The notes below the pieces were generated by a model. The model was not told the origin of the DNA and did not search any database. It was given only the letters and a program-made list of their open reading frames with translations. Made by a program: the position numbers and the translations under genes. Below, piece after piece: positions 9,931 through 21,054 of a stretch of 64,000 nt of DNA. The stretch lies in NCBI GenBank assembly GCA_009823505.1, contig VZQC01000568.1, positions 73,437 to 137,436 of the forward strand, given 5' to 3'. This DNA comes from Rhizomys pruinosus. Lineage: Eukaryota; Chordata; Mammalia; Rodentia; Spalacidae. The first letter of the stretch is position 1; each line of letters begins with the position of its first letter.

Positions 9931-10345
9931 GATTCACAATATAAAAGCACAGTTGTTTGATGCAGTCCTTTCTGTTGTTGTTGTTGTTTCCAATGTACAT
10001 CACTCCCAACTACTTGAACAAAAGCTCAAGGGGCCGTGCACAAGAAATACTTATGACTAGGTAATTGGCACTAGCATCCACAGATGAGGGATACCATTCA
10101 TCATTTGCTTTTCTGGGACTGTGTTACTTCACTCACCATGATGTCCTCTAGCTCCAGCCATTTTCCTGCAAAGCTCATGATGTCATCTTTCTTCACCGCT
10201 GCATAGAACTCCATAGTGTAGATGTACCACGTTTTCTCTATCCATTCGTCAGTTGAGAGGCACTTGGGTTGGTTCCAGCTCCTTGCTATTGTGAAGAGAG
10301 CTGCCTCTTTCCCCCTGTTTCCAGTGGTGGCTAGCATCTCACAGA
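9930..10345 (-). mobile_element. LINE-1 3' end, antisense, with ORF2 C-terminus
   Basis: The minus-strand frame at 10101-10330 encodes a stretch with NQPKCLST, the YTMEFYAAVKKDD motif and GKWLELEDIM. This is the C-terminal part of the LINE-1 reverse transcriptase protein, and the same motifs occur at 48.1-48.45 kb. Only the end of ORF2 and some 3' untranslated sequence survive. It is a dead, 5'-truncated copy. Confidence 0.88.
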
Positions 10346-11110
10346 CATCTGGTAAGGATTTGTGCAACAAATGAATGAATCTACGAAGTCCCCACTCTCT
10401 CCGTCCCATGGTTTTGCCACCCACCTGCCGCTTTCATCTTGGCTCCTGTCTTCCCTACACTGTCTTTGGCTTCTATGCTTAGTCTCCTAGGGCTGACTGG
10501 AGACTGACCTCCTGATGCTTGCATCTGACATTCACTTTTCCTTTGCTGTGATGATTCGTGAATACCTTTGTTTTCAGATTTGTTTGTGCTCTGTATTTCT
10601 GCAGGCAAATGGAAGGAGCTCGGGCAGGCCAAACCTTTGACTTCTGATTCTAGCTCTGACATTGTAAGTCATCTAATCTCCCTACACTCCATATGAAAAG
10701 GGATCAGTGACTCAAGTCTGGATCATGGGTATGATATCTCCTTTTTACTATTTAGGAATGCTGAAAGTTCTGTGGAATCTTGCAGTAAAGAAACCCCCAT
10801 TCCATAGTGTTTAAATATAGCATTTCTCAATATCCTTTTGATAAGGAGCTTCTCTTTACCCCAAACCCCCATAATCAACTACTGATACCATGTGGAATTG
10901 GGTTTATAAGCAATTTCAGGAATTACTTGAGTAGAAACTAGAGCCTGTCCCAGAATTTACAATTGCAGATAAAATTCATCGCACTAAGGGACAAGACGAG
11001 CCTACCTTATCACCAAGCAAAGGATATAAAATGAAAAGAATGGCAGTTTTGGAGCATCATCTCAAAGGAGTTTACTGGTGGCTCTCTGCCAAGTTCCTTT
11101 TACTGGTTCT
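10346..11110. other. Unassigned DNA
   Basis: About 760 bp without a recognised repeat. A 93-codon minus-strand open frame (10381-10662) continues from the LINE-1 flank but has no recognisable domain. Confidence 0.4.
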
Positions 11111-11116
11111 CTCTCT

Positions 11117-11250
11117 TTTGGGGAAGACAGGGTCTCCTCGTAGCCCAGATTTTGCTATGTAGACCAGGCTGGCCTTAAACTCACAGAGGTCCGCCTGCCT
11201 CTGCCTCTCAAGTGATAGAATTAAAGGCGTGTGCCATCATGCCCGGCTAA
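11117..11250 (-). mobile_element. B1 SINE, antisense
   Basis: It has gaagacagggtctcctcgta, ggctggccttaaactcacag and gtgccatcatgcccggct in order, all antisense B1 landmarks. Confidence 0.9.
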
Positions 11251-12154
11251 TTCCCCTTTATGAATCTTTCATTATCAGCACTTAATAAGACCAAGTGGAG
11301 TCAAAAGCCTGCTCCTTCCTAGCAGAGGGGAATCCAAGCCTGCCCCTTCCTTGTAGAAGGAAATCCAAGTTGGAAGGGGGCAGGGAGCCAGCTGCAGCTT
11401 TTTAGTCTTTTGGTGACAAGAAGTGGTTGTGTTCTTTCTTGGATAGTCACTGGGTTCATGAATAGTGCCACAGTCCTCTAAAGCTAGGATTGCTCTTTTG
11501 ATGTACAAGTTCATGTGACTCTACCATGGGCAAGGCCTGTTCCCTGTGCCACCCCCACCCCTGCGTTTGTCTGCTTTTGTAAGGGGTCAGGCACCCAGCC
11601 AAGGGAACAGTGTATTGAGCAAATCAGAGAAATAAAGGAAAATGTACCCCTCCTCAATGTGCTGTTAAATAACCATGGGGAGATATAATAAACTCTTCAC
11701 TAAGCAAAAGCATCTCTTAGATAAGCCAGGAATAATATGTCTAAAGCTGTTCTTCAGAATGCGTGCAGGTTCCATGTGGTCAGGGGGCTGTCAGGCTGCC
11801 ATGGAGATAGATTTTAATATAGAATTTGAAGGAATTCAGTGTGTGTGGTTTTCTTCCTCTCAGCCCCACCTTGCAGTTTGGTGTAAGAGGGAAAAGGGGG
11901 TGGGGGAGCTATAAACTAAATACAATCTGTGATGTAAGCATTCAAAGAACATAGATACATTTTTAGAATCATTTAAAAGAACTATTTTTTTAGAATATAT
12001 ACATGTTGAGTAACTCTGCTATGAATCAGCCTGGAGACGCTGCTAGGAGGACCCAGGCCTCCTGCCAGCCTCCACCGCACACACGGGGGGAGGGAGGTTC
12101 CATTCGAGTACGGGTCCCACCAGTAAAGTGAGCACTCCGAGGACCTCACCAGAA
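11251..12154. other. Unassigned DNA
   Basis: No gene or repeat family is recognised. There is a local imperfect repeat around 11302-11372: two copies of a cctgctccttcctagcaga-like phrase followed by ggaatccaag. Confidence 0.4.
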
Positions 12155-12309
12155 ATTCCTTCCTTCCTCCCTCCCTTCTTCTTACCTCCTTCCCTTCCTT
12201 CCTTCCTTTCTTCCTTCCTTCCTTCCTTCCCTCCCTCCCTTCTTCCTTTCTCCTTCCCTCCTTCCTTCCCTCCTTTCCCTTCCTTCCTTCCTTCCTTCCT
12301 TCCTTCCTT
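12155..12309. repeat. (CCTT)n polypyrimidine tract
   Basis: About 155 bp of nearly pure pyrimidine on the plus strand, made of imperfect cctt units. It reads as Pro/Ser/Phe-rich only because of the composition. Confidence 0.95.
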
Positions 12310-12479
12310 TGTCTAGTCAGTAACTTGCTTCTTTACAAATCAAGCCCAACCCAAAGGCAAAAAGATCTGCCAAACTTATCTCCCTCTAAATTCCTAATTT
12401 TAGGAACACACTATAGGATTTGAGTATTGTTTCCAGAAGATTCTAGCTGAGAGGCAGTTGCCAAGGATGGCAAGTTTCC

Positions 12480-12860
12480 TGTCTCTCACTGCACACCCTC
12501 CCTCTGCTCCATCCCCACCTCCCTCTGCTCCATCCCCACGGGCCTCCTTACTACTGCTTAAACATTCCTAGCATGGGTTCAACTCAGGGACTCCTCCATA
12601 CACATCTAGAGCACCCTTCTTTGGCTTTGCCCATGGCTTGCACCCTTTCCTCTTTCTAGACTTTTTCAGATGCCATTCACTGGGAGAAGCTGTCCTCATG
12701 ACCCTGCTTTTAACAGCTGCTTAGTCACCTGACAGCGCTGGCCTCATTCATGACTTCCTTTCTGTGCCTTTGACCACTGTCTACTCTAGCTTTTGCTCAT
12801 CTGTTTTACTCAGGGTCTTCTTCTTCCTCTAAATATGCTGAGCCAAAGTGGGAGGGATTT
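12480..12860 (+). mobile_element. L2 LINE 3' region, ancient
   Basis: The sequence contains a gcctccttactactgcttaa phrase and later an ggagaagctgtcctcatgac phrase, in the order expected of the L2 3' end. It is very diverged and non-coding. Confidence 0.5.
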
Positions 12861-12954
12861 TCTTTTCCAAATTTGATGATACAGTGTTAACAGCAACGCT
12901 TTCCTAGCATGATACATAGCCACGGCGACCATTCAATGGCTCTTCTTTGAGGGA

Positions 12955-13779
12955 GAGATGGGTGGGTGGGTGGGTGAGTGGGTGGATGGATGGATGGATG
13001 ATGGATGGAGAGAGAGATGGATGAATAGATGGAGAAGTGAATGGATGGATGGATAGATGGAGGGATGGATGGAGAGAGATGGATGAATAGATGAAGAGAT
13101 GGAGTGATGGATGGATGAATAGATGGATGGGTAGATGGATGGATAAATAGATGGATGGGTAGATGGATGGATAGATGGATGGATGGATAGATGGATGGAT
13201 AGATGGACAGATAGATGGATGGATAAATGGATGGATGGATGGATGGATGGATGGCTCAATAGATGGATGGATAGATGGATGGATGGATGGTTGGATAGAT
13301 GGATGAATAGATGGAGAGGTGAATGGATGGATGGATAGATGGAGGGATGGATGGAGAGAGATGGATGAATAGATGGAAAAATGGAGAGATGGATGGATGA
13401 ATAGATGGATGGATAGATGGATGGATGGATGGATGGTTGGATGGATGGATGGATGGAGAGAGATGGATGAATAGATGGAGAGGTGAATGGATGGATGGAT
13501 AGATGGAGAGGTGAATGGATGGATGGATAGATGGAGGGATGGATGGAGGGATGGATGGAGAGAGATGGATGAATAGATGGAGAGATGGAGAGATGGATGG
13601 ATGAATAGATGGATGGATAGATGGATGGATGGATGGATAGATGGATGGATGGATGGATGAATGGATGGATGGATGGATGGATGGATGGATGGATGGATGG
13701 ATGGATGGATGGAGAAATGGAGAGATGGACAGATGGATAGATAGATGGGTGAATAGATGGATGGGTGGATGGATGGATT
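12955..13779. repeat. (GGAT)n tetranucleotide array, about 825 bp
   Basis: Imperfect ggat/agat/gaat units with interspersed gagagag blocks. The phrase gagagagatggatgaataga recurs near 13010, 13072, 13353, 13457 and 13557, so there is an irregular higher-order structure. On the minus strand it stays open for about 317 codons as a Ser-Ile-His-Pro repeat, a composition artefact. Confidence 0.96.
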
Positions 13780-14188
13780 GGCAGCCTAGTTATCTGCCAT
13801 CTCATAGAGATCAATGAATTAAGCAAGAGACCCAGGTCTGATGAGTTTTGACAAGTCTTAATCAGAGGACTCCATAGACTTGGCAAGCACAGGAATTAAA
13901 GTGCTAAGGACACTTGTTTCTCAAGCATCCATATTATAGCATGCAGGAAGCATTCTCCCACCTTCCTTTCTAAAGTCTGTATGTCTCCTTTCGTAACCAG
14001 AGAACTGCAACCACGTCTGCCTTGGCATCGCCATTCCCAAGAAAAGCATCCTGCTTTGCTTAAATCAGTCTGTAAATGGAGATTCCCAGCACTCCCTCTA
14101 ACCCAACAACTCAACCTTGGTCATTTTCCATGCTTTTCCAGCCTCCACATGAAGCTCATCTTTCTTTTTCAGATTTCATTCTTTTTTT
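13780..14188. other. Unassigned DNA
   Basis: No recognised repeat or gene. Confidence 0.35.
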
Positions 14189-14387
14189 ATGTGTAGGTAC
14201 GTATTGCCTGCATATGTGTAAGTCCACCTGTGTCATTGTGTAAGCCCTTGGACCCAGGAGGTGTTGGATTCCACTGGAACTAGATTTATGGATGGCTATT
14301 AGCCACCATGTAGGTGCTAGGAATTGAACTTGGGTCCTCTGCGAGAGCAGCCAGTACTCTTAATCCCTGATCCATCTCTCTAGCCCC
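14189..14387 (-). mobile_element. Old B3-type SINE, antisense
   Basis: The minus strand starts with ggggctagagagatggatca at 14387 and includes a decayed B box and the aactcca-type segment. It is moderately to strongly diverged. Confidence 0.8.
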
Positions 14388-14499
14388 AGACCTCATCTTT
14401 CAATGGTCTCTCTGCTGCTCTCCTCCTCCTTCGACGGCATTCCCCGCAGGTCCCTGGCATCCTTGCCTCTCTCCAATTCTGACACCACAGCCCCGATCG

Positions 14500-15145
14500 G
14501 GCTCTCCTTAGCTCCCCCCAGCTATTGAAATAGTTGCTGAGCTGGTTTCCTATCTCTAGTTTCTTCCTCCTCCAACCCAGACACCAATAACATCTCCAAA
14601 GAACATGTAGGAGATCACTCTCACTAATCTCACAGAATACTAATGGCTTCTCATAACCAATGAGATCAGTCGCTTAATCAACCTTCCAGGCTTGTCACCC
14701 CCTGGCTCCCTAAAGCACCCTTCACCAAAGCCTTGTCTACCAACCACACATCCAAGCCCAGCTTGCATGTACTTTCTACTCTTCCCCATCCTGGCTATCC
14801 CTCCAAAGTCTGCTTTTCCCTTCTAACCATAGGTCTTTGCTTCCTCTCGGTGACTACTGACAGCCCATAAAGGGATCTCTTGTCTCATCTGTTGACTGAA
14901 CTATTCATCCATCATTAGTCACCACATTGGGAAAACTCAACCCTTTTGTTTTTCTGCCATGTCTCTTGTGTCAGAAATGGTCCCTCCTCTGTGTCTCCTA
15001 TACACTTGTCTTGTCTTCCCTTGATTAGAATGACTGTTCTCACAGCGTCTCTAGACATCTCCCTGTGGTCCTCAAGGACAGAGACATTTATGTATCTGTT
15101 TTACCCCCCGAGCCCTGAGTAGGAGAGCTTGCACATAGCACATGT
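14500..15145 (+). mobile_element. L2 LINE 3' region, ancient
   Basis: Two phrases fit: aatggcttctcataaccaat in the middle, and at the end ggacagagacatttatgtat followed by agcttgcacatagcacatg. These match the order of the L2 terminal region (start-of-intron-like 'gcaggga' clause and 'gcacatag' clause). It is old and untranslatable. Confidence 0.5.
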
Positions 15146-15574
15146 CAGCTCTACTTCAGCAATGAGGATAATAACACAGCTTGCTGGTCCTCTGAGGGTC
15201 ACACTCATTCTCCCAAGCTGGCTTTGTGGACTGCAGTTCATCAGCTATCACTTGGCACTTGCTCCTTTCCCTCTCTCCAAGGTCAGAAGGCCTTACTGTC
15301 TTTGAGGTGACCACTTGTTACTCAAAGTTGAGTGAGCTAGAATAACCTTAGCCAGGATGGAAAACAAGTGTTACACAACTTCCTCCAAGATGAATTTTAA
15401 AGAGGAAATCATTGGGGTGAGAAGAACAGACTTGATTTACCAGTTAAGGCTGTTGTCCCAGGCACAGACACATTCTTTATCTCCCAGATGCCCTGTGGCA
15501 CACACCTGGATAGACTAGGTGCCTCGTGCAGTGGGCAGGCAATTTGTAAAACAAGAGATGAGAGACCAAAGACA
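15146..15574. other. Unassigned DNA
   Basis: No repeat or gene is recognised. Confidence 0.35.
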
Positions 15575-15654
15575 GGAAGGAAGGAGGGAAGGAAGGAAAA
15601 GAGAGAGGAAAGGGGGAGGGAGGGGGAGAAAGGGAAGGAGGGAGGGAGGGAGCT
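15575..15654. repeat. (GGAA/GGGA)n polypurine tract
   Basis: About 80 bp of pure purine on the plus strand, open in several frames for compositional reasons only. Confidence 0.95.
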
Positions 15655-15799
15655 TCATCCTGCCAGGCGTGAACACTGTGAAACAATGTAAGCAGAAGAC
15701 ATCTGTAATGTGTGGCCCTATAGCCCTGGGAGAGGCATTACTACTATTGCCTATGATTTTCCTGGCTGTTCTGAGAAGACCCTGTTTCCTATCCATCTA

Positions 15800-16180
15800 A
15801 TTTTGCTTTCTATTGCTTTGGCAAAACATTGACCAAAAGCAACTTTCAGAGAAGAAAATATTTACTTGGCTTATAGCTCACAGTCCATTATCAATGGAAG
15901 CCAAGGCAGGAACCTGGAGCACAGACCATGAAGGAACACTGCTTATTGACTTGCTCCCCTGGCCTGTGCTCAGCCTGCTTTCTTAAATAGCATAGGACCA
16001 CCTGCCCAGGGACAGTACCACTCAGAGTGGGTAGGACCCACAGGAGACCCACCCACATCACTCAGTAATTAAGAAAAAAACCCACAAACATGACCACAGG
16101 CCAATTCAATGGAGGAAATTCCTCAGCTGATGTTTCCTCTGCCCAGGTGTGTCAGGGTGACAACTAAAGCTATCCAACAC
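15800..16180 (+). mobile_element. Rodent hAT-like non-autonomous element (URR1-like), copy 1
   Basis: The opening (ttctattgctttggcaaaac) and the close (gtgacaactaaagctatcca) match five other intervals of similar length in this window, one of them only partly. The name URR1 is from memory and needs a library search. No transposase is present. Confidence 0.6.
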
Positions 16181-17635
16181 ACCATCAATACATCTGCCCA
16201 GCGCCAGTTCACCATCCTGTTACCTTACTTTGACTGGGAACTGTCAGGGGAAGAAGTGTATGCTCAATCAGTATCTTTGGCCCCAAGCCATTTGTGGTAG
16301 ATACACAAGACATTAGAATTGATAATAGTTATGTAAAGCTGTCCTTCCAAAAGTTGACACTGACCTGTCACTACTGAGCCATTTGGTCTAGACAAGGACT
16401 CTAATTCTTAATGTATATGAGAATAAACAGATTCATCCAGGTACCATCTGAACCAGGACACTGGTGGTAGGCAGGTCAACTTTGGAAACAGTGATTATAC
16501 TTTGTTTACAAAACTGCCACAATGAAGCCCATAAATTCGATAATTTAGTTTTTCAATGGGATTTATGTACACATTCACCAGCACTGTCTTCCTAAAGACC
16601 ATCTGTGCTGGTGCTTAAATTTTTCTGTGTACAAACTATTTCATTGGTGGAGCATCAATTTGTATTTGGGAAAGGGAGAAATAACTTTATTATCACCTCA
16701 AACACTGTAGTTAGGTAGATGCGGAATGGAAAATGCATTTTGGTCTTGGCAAGCAGTGGTCGCTTTCCTTTCCTTAATCTCTAATGTGGCTCGCCTCCTC
16801 ACTCCATCCCCAGTGCCTGCTCCAGATCTGAGTAGTCTCCCTAGGAAGTGACTCATAGAACTCTCCAGAAGAAGTGAAAAAGTAATCACTCAGGAAAGTA
16901 GAAAGGTCAAACATTTATTTGGTAAAGAAATGGGCAAATACATTCCCAAACAAATGCAGATTAAGCATTATTGATCACTTTAACTCTTTTAAATAAGAGC
17001 AATTAAAAAAAATAATAATGCCCAGTATGGGTCAGCGTTGGCTGAAATCAATAGCCTCATATTTTTGCACGTCGTTATGTGACAAGTGTTGGCTGTAAAC
17101 TGGTAAAAATCATTCCAAAGAACAATTATTTAGCAGCATGAATTAAGGGTTCAGAAATGCGACATGGCCTGGTAGCTAGTGGTAATTCTGTATCTAGATA
17201 GCCAGTTCACAGAAATAACCTTAGGTACAGAAAGTATTACATGCCTAGACATGTCTGTGACTGCATTACTTGTAGTAATGAAATCCTAGGAGCAATTAGA
17301 TCTTAAGTGAGCACAATTTCAGTCTCTGTCCATTCAGTGGAGAATCACGGATCTAAAATCATTTCCTAGGGACACTAACCAGATCTGGGGCAGACACCAG
17401 GCACAGAGGCATGAGGAAAAGGGAGAGGCAAATTAGGGCTTGAGGGAATCCACCAGGGATTGACAACATGACCAAATGCCCTCTCCGTTCCATATGAAAA
17501 GGTTACACGACATAGCAAAATGTTTTGGGTGTAACAGGATACAAAACTTTAAGATAATTCTGATAAGTATGTAAAAATATGTGCATATATTCTTAGGAGG
17601 AGTCTCAAGGAAGTGCCCTCACTCCCAGAGACAGC
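16181..17635. other. Repeat-poor stretch, about 1.45 kb
   Basis: AT-rich and without SINEs, LINEs or simple repeats that I can place. No convincing open frame. Long repeat-free stretches in such a repeat-dense window are candidates for conserved non-coding DNA, but I cannot test conservation. Confidence 0.4.
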
Positions 17636-17639
17636 ACGA

Positions 17640-17835
17640 GGCTCTACAGCAGAGCGTAAACTCAGTATCAGAGTGTCACATTTCAACTCTACGTGCTTTG
17701 TGACCTAAGGCGAGTGGCTTCATTTCCCTAAAACTTCATTTTGCTCATCTGGAAAATGTACCAGCCATCTCACATTGTCAATGGGAGGATTAAGGAGAAT
17801 TGCTTATGCAAAGCCCGGCACACAGTAGCACTGAC
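17640..17835 (+). mobile_element. MIR SINE, ancient
   Basis: The order tttgtgacctaaggcgagtg, cattttgctcatctggaaaa and gggaggattaaggagaa is that of MIR elements, which are shared across mammals. Confidence 0.75.
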
Positions 17836-17920
17836 TAGACTGTTACTCACCCTGCAAATATTTGTCTGTCATTGACTATGTGCCACCTCACAGGCAAAAT
17901 CATAATTTGCTGCTGTTCTT

Positions 17921-18030
17921 TCTTCTTCTTCTTCTTCTTCTTCTTCTTCTTCTTCTTCTTCTTCTTCTTCTTCTTCTTCTTCTTCTTCTTCTTCTTCTTC
18001 TTCTTCTTCTTCTTCTTCTTCTTCTTCTTT
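17921..18030. repeat. (TTC)n tract, about 36 units
   Basis: About 110 bp of pure TTC units, abutting an antisense B1. It translates as polyserine, polyphenylalanine, polyleucine or polyglutamate depending on frame, and none of these is a gene. Confidence 0.98.
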
Positions 18031-18035
18031 TCCGG

Positions 18036-18177
18036 TCTTTTCGAGACAGGGTCTTCTTGTAGCCCCAGCTGTCCTAGAACTCACTGTGTAGACCAGGCTG
18101 GCCTTGAACTCACAAAGATCCACCTGCCTCTGCCTCCCGAGTGCTAGGATTAAAGGCGTGCACTACCCTGCCAGGCG
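18036..18177 (-). mobile_element. B1 SINE, antisense
   Basis: It runs from ttttcgagacagggtcttct to cactaccctgccaggc. The TTC tract lies where the A-rich tail of the B1 should be (on the minus strand GAA units), so the microsatellite probably grew from that tail. Confidence 0.92.
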
Positions 18178-18219
18178 CTGCTGTTCTTATGAGGAAGGCA
18201 GTCCACAAGCCTGTGTGCC

Positions 18220-19115
18220 TGGAACCCTATCACGTCTCATCTAGATGGTGCCAGAGTCTTTTAGTGGCTTTCTCTGTCTTTTCCTCTCTTGCCCATTCCC
18301 AAATAAGGATTTCATCATGTTGCATAATCTAGCTTCAGTACCTTTACCAGACCCCATAACTTACAAGGTCAAGCCCAGGGTCTTTATTGAAGAGATTTCA
18401 AATTCTAGACTGAGGCTGGCAAAATGGCTCAGATGCAAAAGTGCTTACTGCCAAGGCTGACAATCTATCTCTGGGCCCCACATGGCTGGAAGGAGAAAAC
18501 CAATTACTGCAAGTTAGCCTCTGACCTCTGCACGTGCTGTGGCATGTGTGCACCCACACACAGACACAATAAATTAATTAATTAATTACTAATAAATGCA
18601 ACTTTTAAAACCTCACAGTCTGGGACCTAGCCTCAGCTCACTCTTGCAGTGTTACTAATGCCATTTTCCATCTTTTCTCACTCTCCGTTCTGAGTGCTCC
18701 GTCATCTCAAATCCCAATAGGACAGTCTGTCAACACCCTGGCTTACACCCAGCACAGCACACTGCTACTTTCAAACTCTCTCTTTCTTTAGAATGGTGAT
18801 TTGTGGATGCCACAGCCAAGGATGCCAATTCAGAAGCCTTGAAACTGGCTTTCCTCCTAAGTCCTCGGCAAGAGTGTAAGAAGAAGGGAAGGGCCCTCCT
18901 CCAGCCCAAATCAGTAGAGGCGGGCCGCCCTTTCCTGGGTTCTTCAGGAATCTTCTTCAGATCTGTATCCTGGGATGTTTTATCCAACCTCTACCAAGGC
19001 AGTCATCTCTCTCCTTACTTACTTCCATAGCCATCCCTGGACTAAAATGAGAGCTTCTAGATTTCAGGGACTGTGTACATCACGGGATATGTAGATGTAT
19101 TCAATCACTCATTCA
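18220..19115 (+). mobile_element. L2-like remnant, split by a SINE
   Basis: The end (aaaatgagagcttctagatt, then cagggactgtgtacatcac) and the phrase aaggtcaagcccagggtctt recall L2. The match is loose and the left boundary is uncertain. Confidence 0.4.
18412..18597 (+). mobile_element. Old tRNA-derived SINE (B3-related)
   Basis: The head (aggctggcaaaatggctcag) is recognisable and the tail has gcctctgacctctgcacgtg and a ttaattaattaatt end. The B-box region is decayed. Confidence 0.7.
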
Positions 19116-19129
19116 CTGGTCTTTTTTGA

Positions 19130-19292
19130 GGGGGGTCTTTTTGAGACAGGGTCTCTCCATAGCCTCAGCTGCCCTGGAGCTTGCTATGTGGACCAGGCTG
19201 GACTTGATCCCACAGAGATCCACCTGCCTTTGCCTCCTGACTGGGAGTCAGGCTGGGATTGAAGGAGTGTGCCACCACCACCATGCCTGGCT
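19130..19292 (-). mobile_element. B1 SINE, antisense
   Basis: It starts with tttttgagacagggtctctc and ends with caccaccatgcctggc. It contains a duplicated 'gactgggagtcaggctggga' region in the middle that differs from other copies. Confidence 0.88.
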
Positions 19293-19659
19293 CCATTGGT
19301 CGGTCTTGATACCAGTGACTCCTCTACACACTGGATTGACCTTCATCTGTGCCAAATAAGGCTGCCCTGACCCATGCTGACTCCTCCTTTACTCGTTCTG
19401 CTCAGTGACCTCGCAGGCCTTGCAAACCCTGCGTGCTTTCTCAAAGGAACAGACTTAGGATGCTTGGAAGAAGGTATCTGAGCAGGCTCTCCCCAGACTG
19501 GACATGCATAGCATGTACTTAAGTCTGAGGGTGCTGGCTGGCCTTGGAGAGCCCCGTACAGACAGGCAAACAGGCTCAAACTAAGAAGTCCTACCAAGAG
19601 CTCCCTGCTTAAATGCTGGATAGCCAGCACACTTGAAAGTAGGCACGTGTTGGTTAGAA

Positions 19660-19840
19660 TTATATCTACCTTGACTGTGTGCGGCTGGGCAGATCTTATA
19701 ACCTCTCCAAACCCCCATTCCCTCCTCTGTAACATGGGGATAATAACAGCACCTAACCCAAAGAGTTGTTATGAAGAACAAATGCATTAAATTGTATGCA
19801 ATCTTTAGAATAATTTCTGGTGCATAGTAACTCATCACTA
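19660..19840 (+). mobile_element. MIR SINE, ancient
   Basis: It contains cctcctctgtaacatgggga and a taacagcacctaacccaaag phrase, then gttgttatgaagaacaaatg, the typical MIR order. Confidence 0.75.
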
Positions 19841-20061
19841 AGTAGTGATCAGAGTCTTAGGAGGTAATGTGGACCTAATGGGTTGTACAGTTTGAAGCTT
19901 TTCCCCTGATCTTTTTATCAAACCCTAATGAAATCTTTTATGGTAATCTTGCCTTACCTATAACCTTGGAGACTTAACTTTTAACCCATTAAGCTAGCTT
20001 CAATTCCATGGGGCTTAGAACCAAGGTAATCTAAAGTAAATCTCCAGCACTTCATAAAGCC

Positions 20062-20208
20062 AGACTTCACGCTGCATGTCTGTAATCCCAGCATTGAGGA
20101 GGTGGAGACAGGGGCATCAGAAGTTCAAAGTCATCCTAGGGTACATAGCAAGTTCAGACTGGACTACATGGGACTCGGTCTCAAAAAAAAGAAAAAAAAA
20201 AAAAAGAA
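20062..20208 (+). mobile_element. Old B1-family SINE
   Basis: gccagacttcacgctgcatg, then tctgtaatcccagcattgag, and a gggactcggtctcaaaa end before an A-rich tail. Confidence 0.78.
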
Positions 20209-20227
20209 CCCTCTGTTAGAGATAAGT

Positions 20228-20521
20228 TTAAAGATGATAAACTATGGGCAGGGACTACAGCCATAGATAGGTCAAAAAAGGACTTGCCTCACAAGCACGA
20301 GGTCCTGAGATTAATCCCTGGCACCCACGTAAACAGCTGGGTTTGCTACACTTACAATCCCAGATCTGGGAAGGCAGAGGCAGGAAGATCCCTGGGGCTC
20401 ACTGGTCAGTCAACCTGGCCTAATTGGTGAGCCCCAGGTTCCAGTAAGAGACCCTAACTCAAAAATGAAGGTGCAGGGCTCCTAAGGAACGATACCCAAA
20501 TACCCAAGTTTGTCCTCTGAC

Positions 20522-20563
<42 letters not shown>
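20228..20563 (+). mobile_element. B4 composite SINE
   Basis: The tRNA-like head, the B1-like body (aatcccagatctgggaaggc), the diagnostic gagccccaggttccagtaag and a tail (aagtttgtcctctgacctac) ending in a CA tract at 20522-20562 are all present. It is a full-length but diverged copy. Confidence 0.78.
20522..20562. repeat. (CA)n microsatellite
   Basis: The terminal CA tract of the B4 element. Confidence 0.95.
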
Positions 20564-20564
<1 letters not shown>

Positions 20565-20925
20565 ATGGCCAAAGAGAAACCAATCATGCTAGTTTTGTAG
20601 GGCAAGGGGGTTAAGTACCCTAAAGATGATGTGATAGAGATTCCAAGAAAAAAATGAGGAAAACAAATCTCATTTCTTCATAATTAGAAGCAATAGCGTG
20701 CATCTTGCCTGTACACCTTTGAGAGAAGAGGCAAGGTTACTCCCAGTGTGGAGATCTTACTACAGGCTGGATACAGAGTTCAGCATTTTGCAGATAAGTT
20801 CTAACTATGTAGCTAAGGCTGGTCTCCTACTATTATAGATGAGGCTGGGCCACCAAGACCAAGTAAACTGTCTCTTCTGACACTCCCAATCATTATTATT
20901 CTGATCTTTTAGAGGAGACATTAAG

Positions 20926-20939
20926 CAGTGACGTCACTG
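20926..20939. promoter_or_regulatory. Perfect CRE palindrome
   Basis: cagtgacgtcactg is a 14-bp perfect palindrome centred on tgacgtca, the full consensus for CREB/ATF factors. No promoter or transcribed unit can be tied to it here, so functionality is unproven. Confidence 0.4.
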
Positions 20940-21054
20940 GCAGTAGCAGAACAGACTCTTTCCCCAGTTCTGAGGACAGTGCAGAGCCTGGGGCTTCCTT
21001 GTCACTCCTAATGGCACAGTGTATCAGAGGAAATCTGGATGGTGCTTCACAGCA

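Noticed and set aside
12933..13886. A 317-codon minus-strand open frame rich in Ser-Ile-His-Pro
   Set aside because: It is the reverse translation of the GGAT array. Tetranucleotide repeats without stop codons stay open by composition.
17862..18147. Poly-leucine, poly-phenylalanine and poly-glutamate frames
   Set aside because: They come from the TTC tract and adjoining B1.
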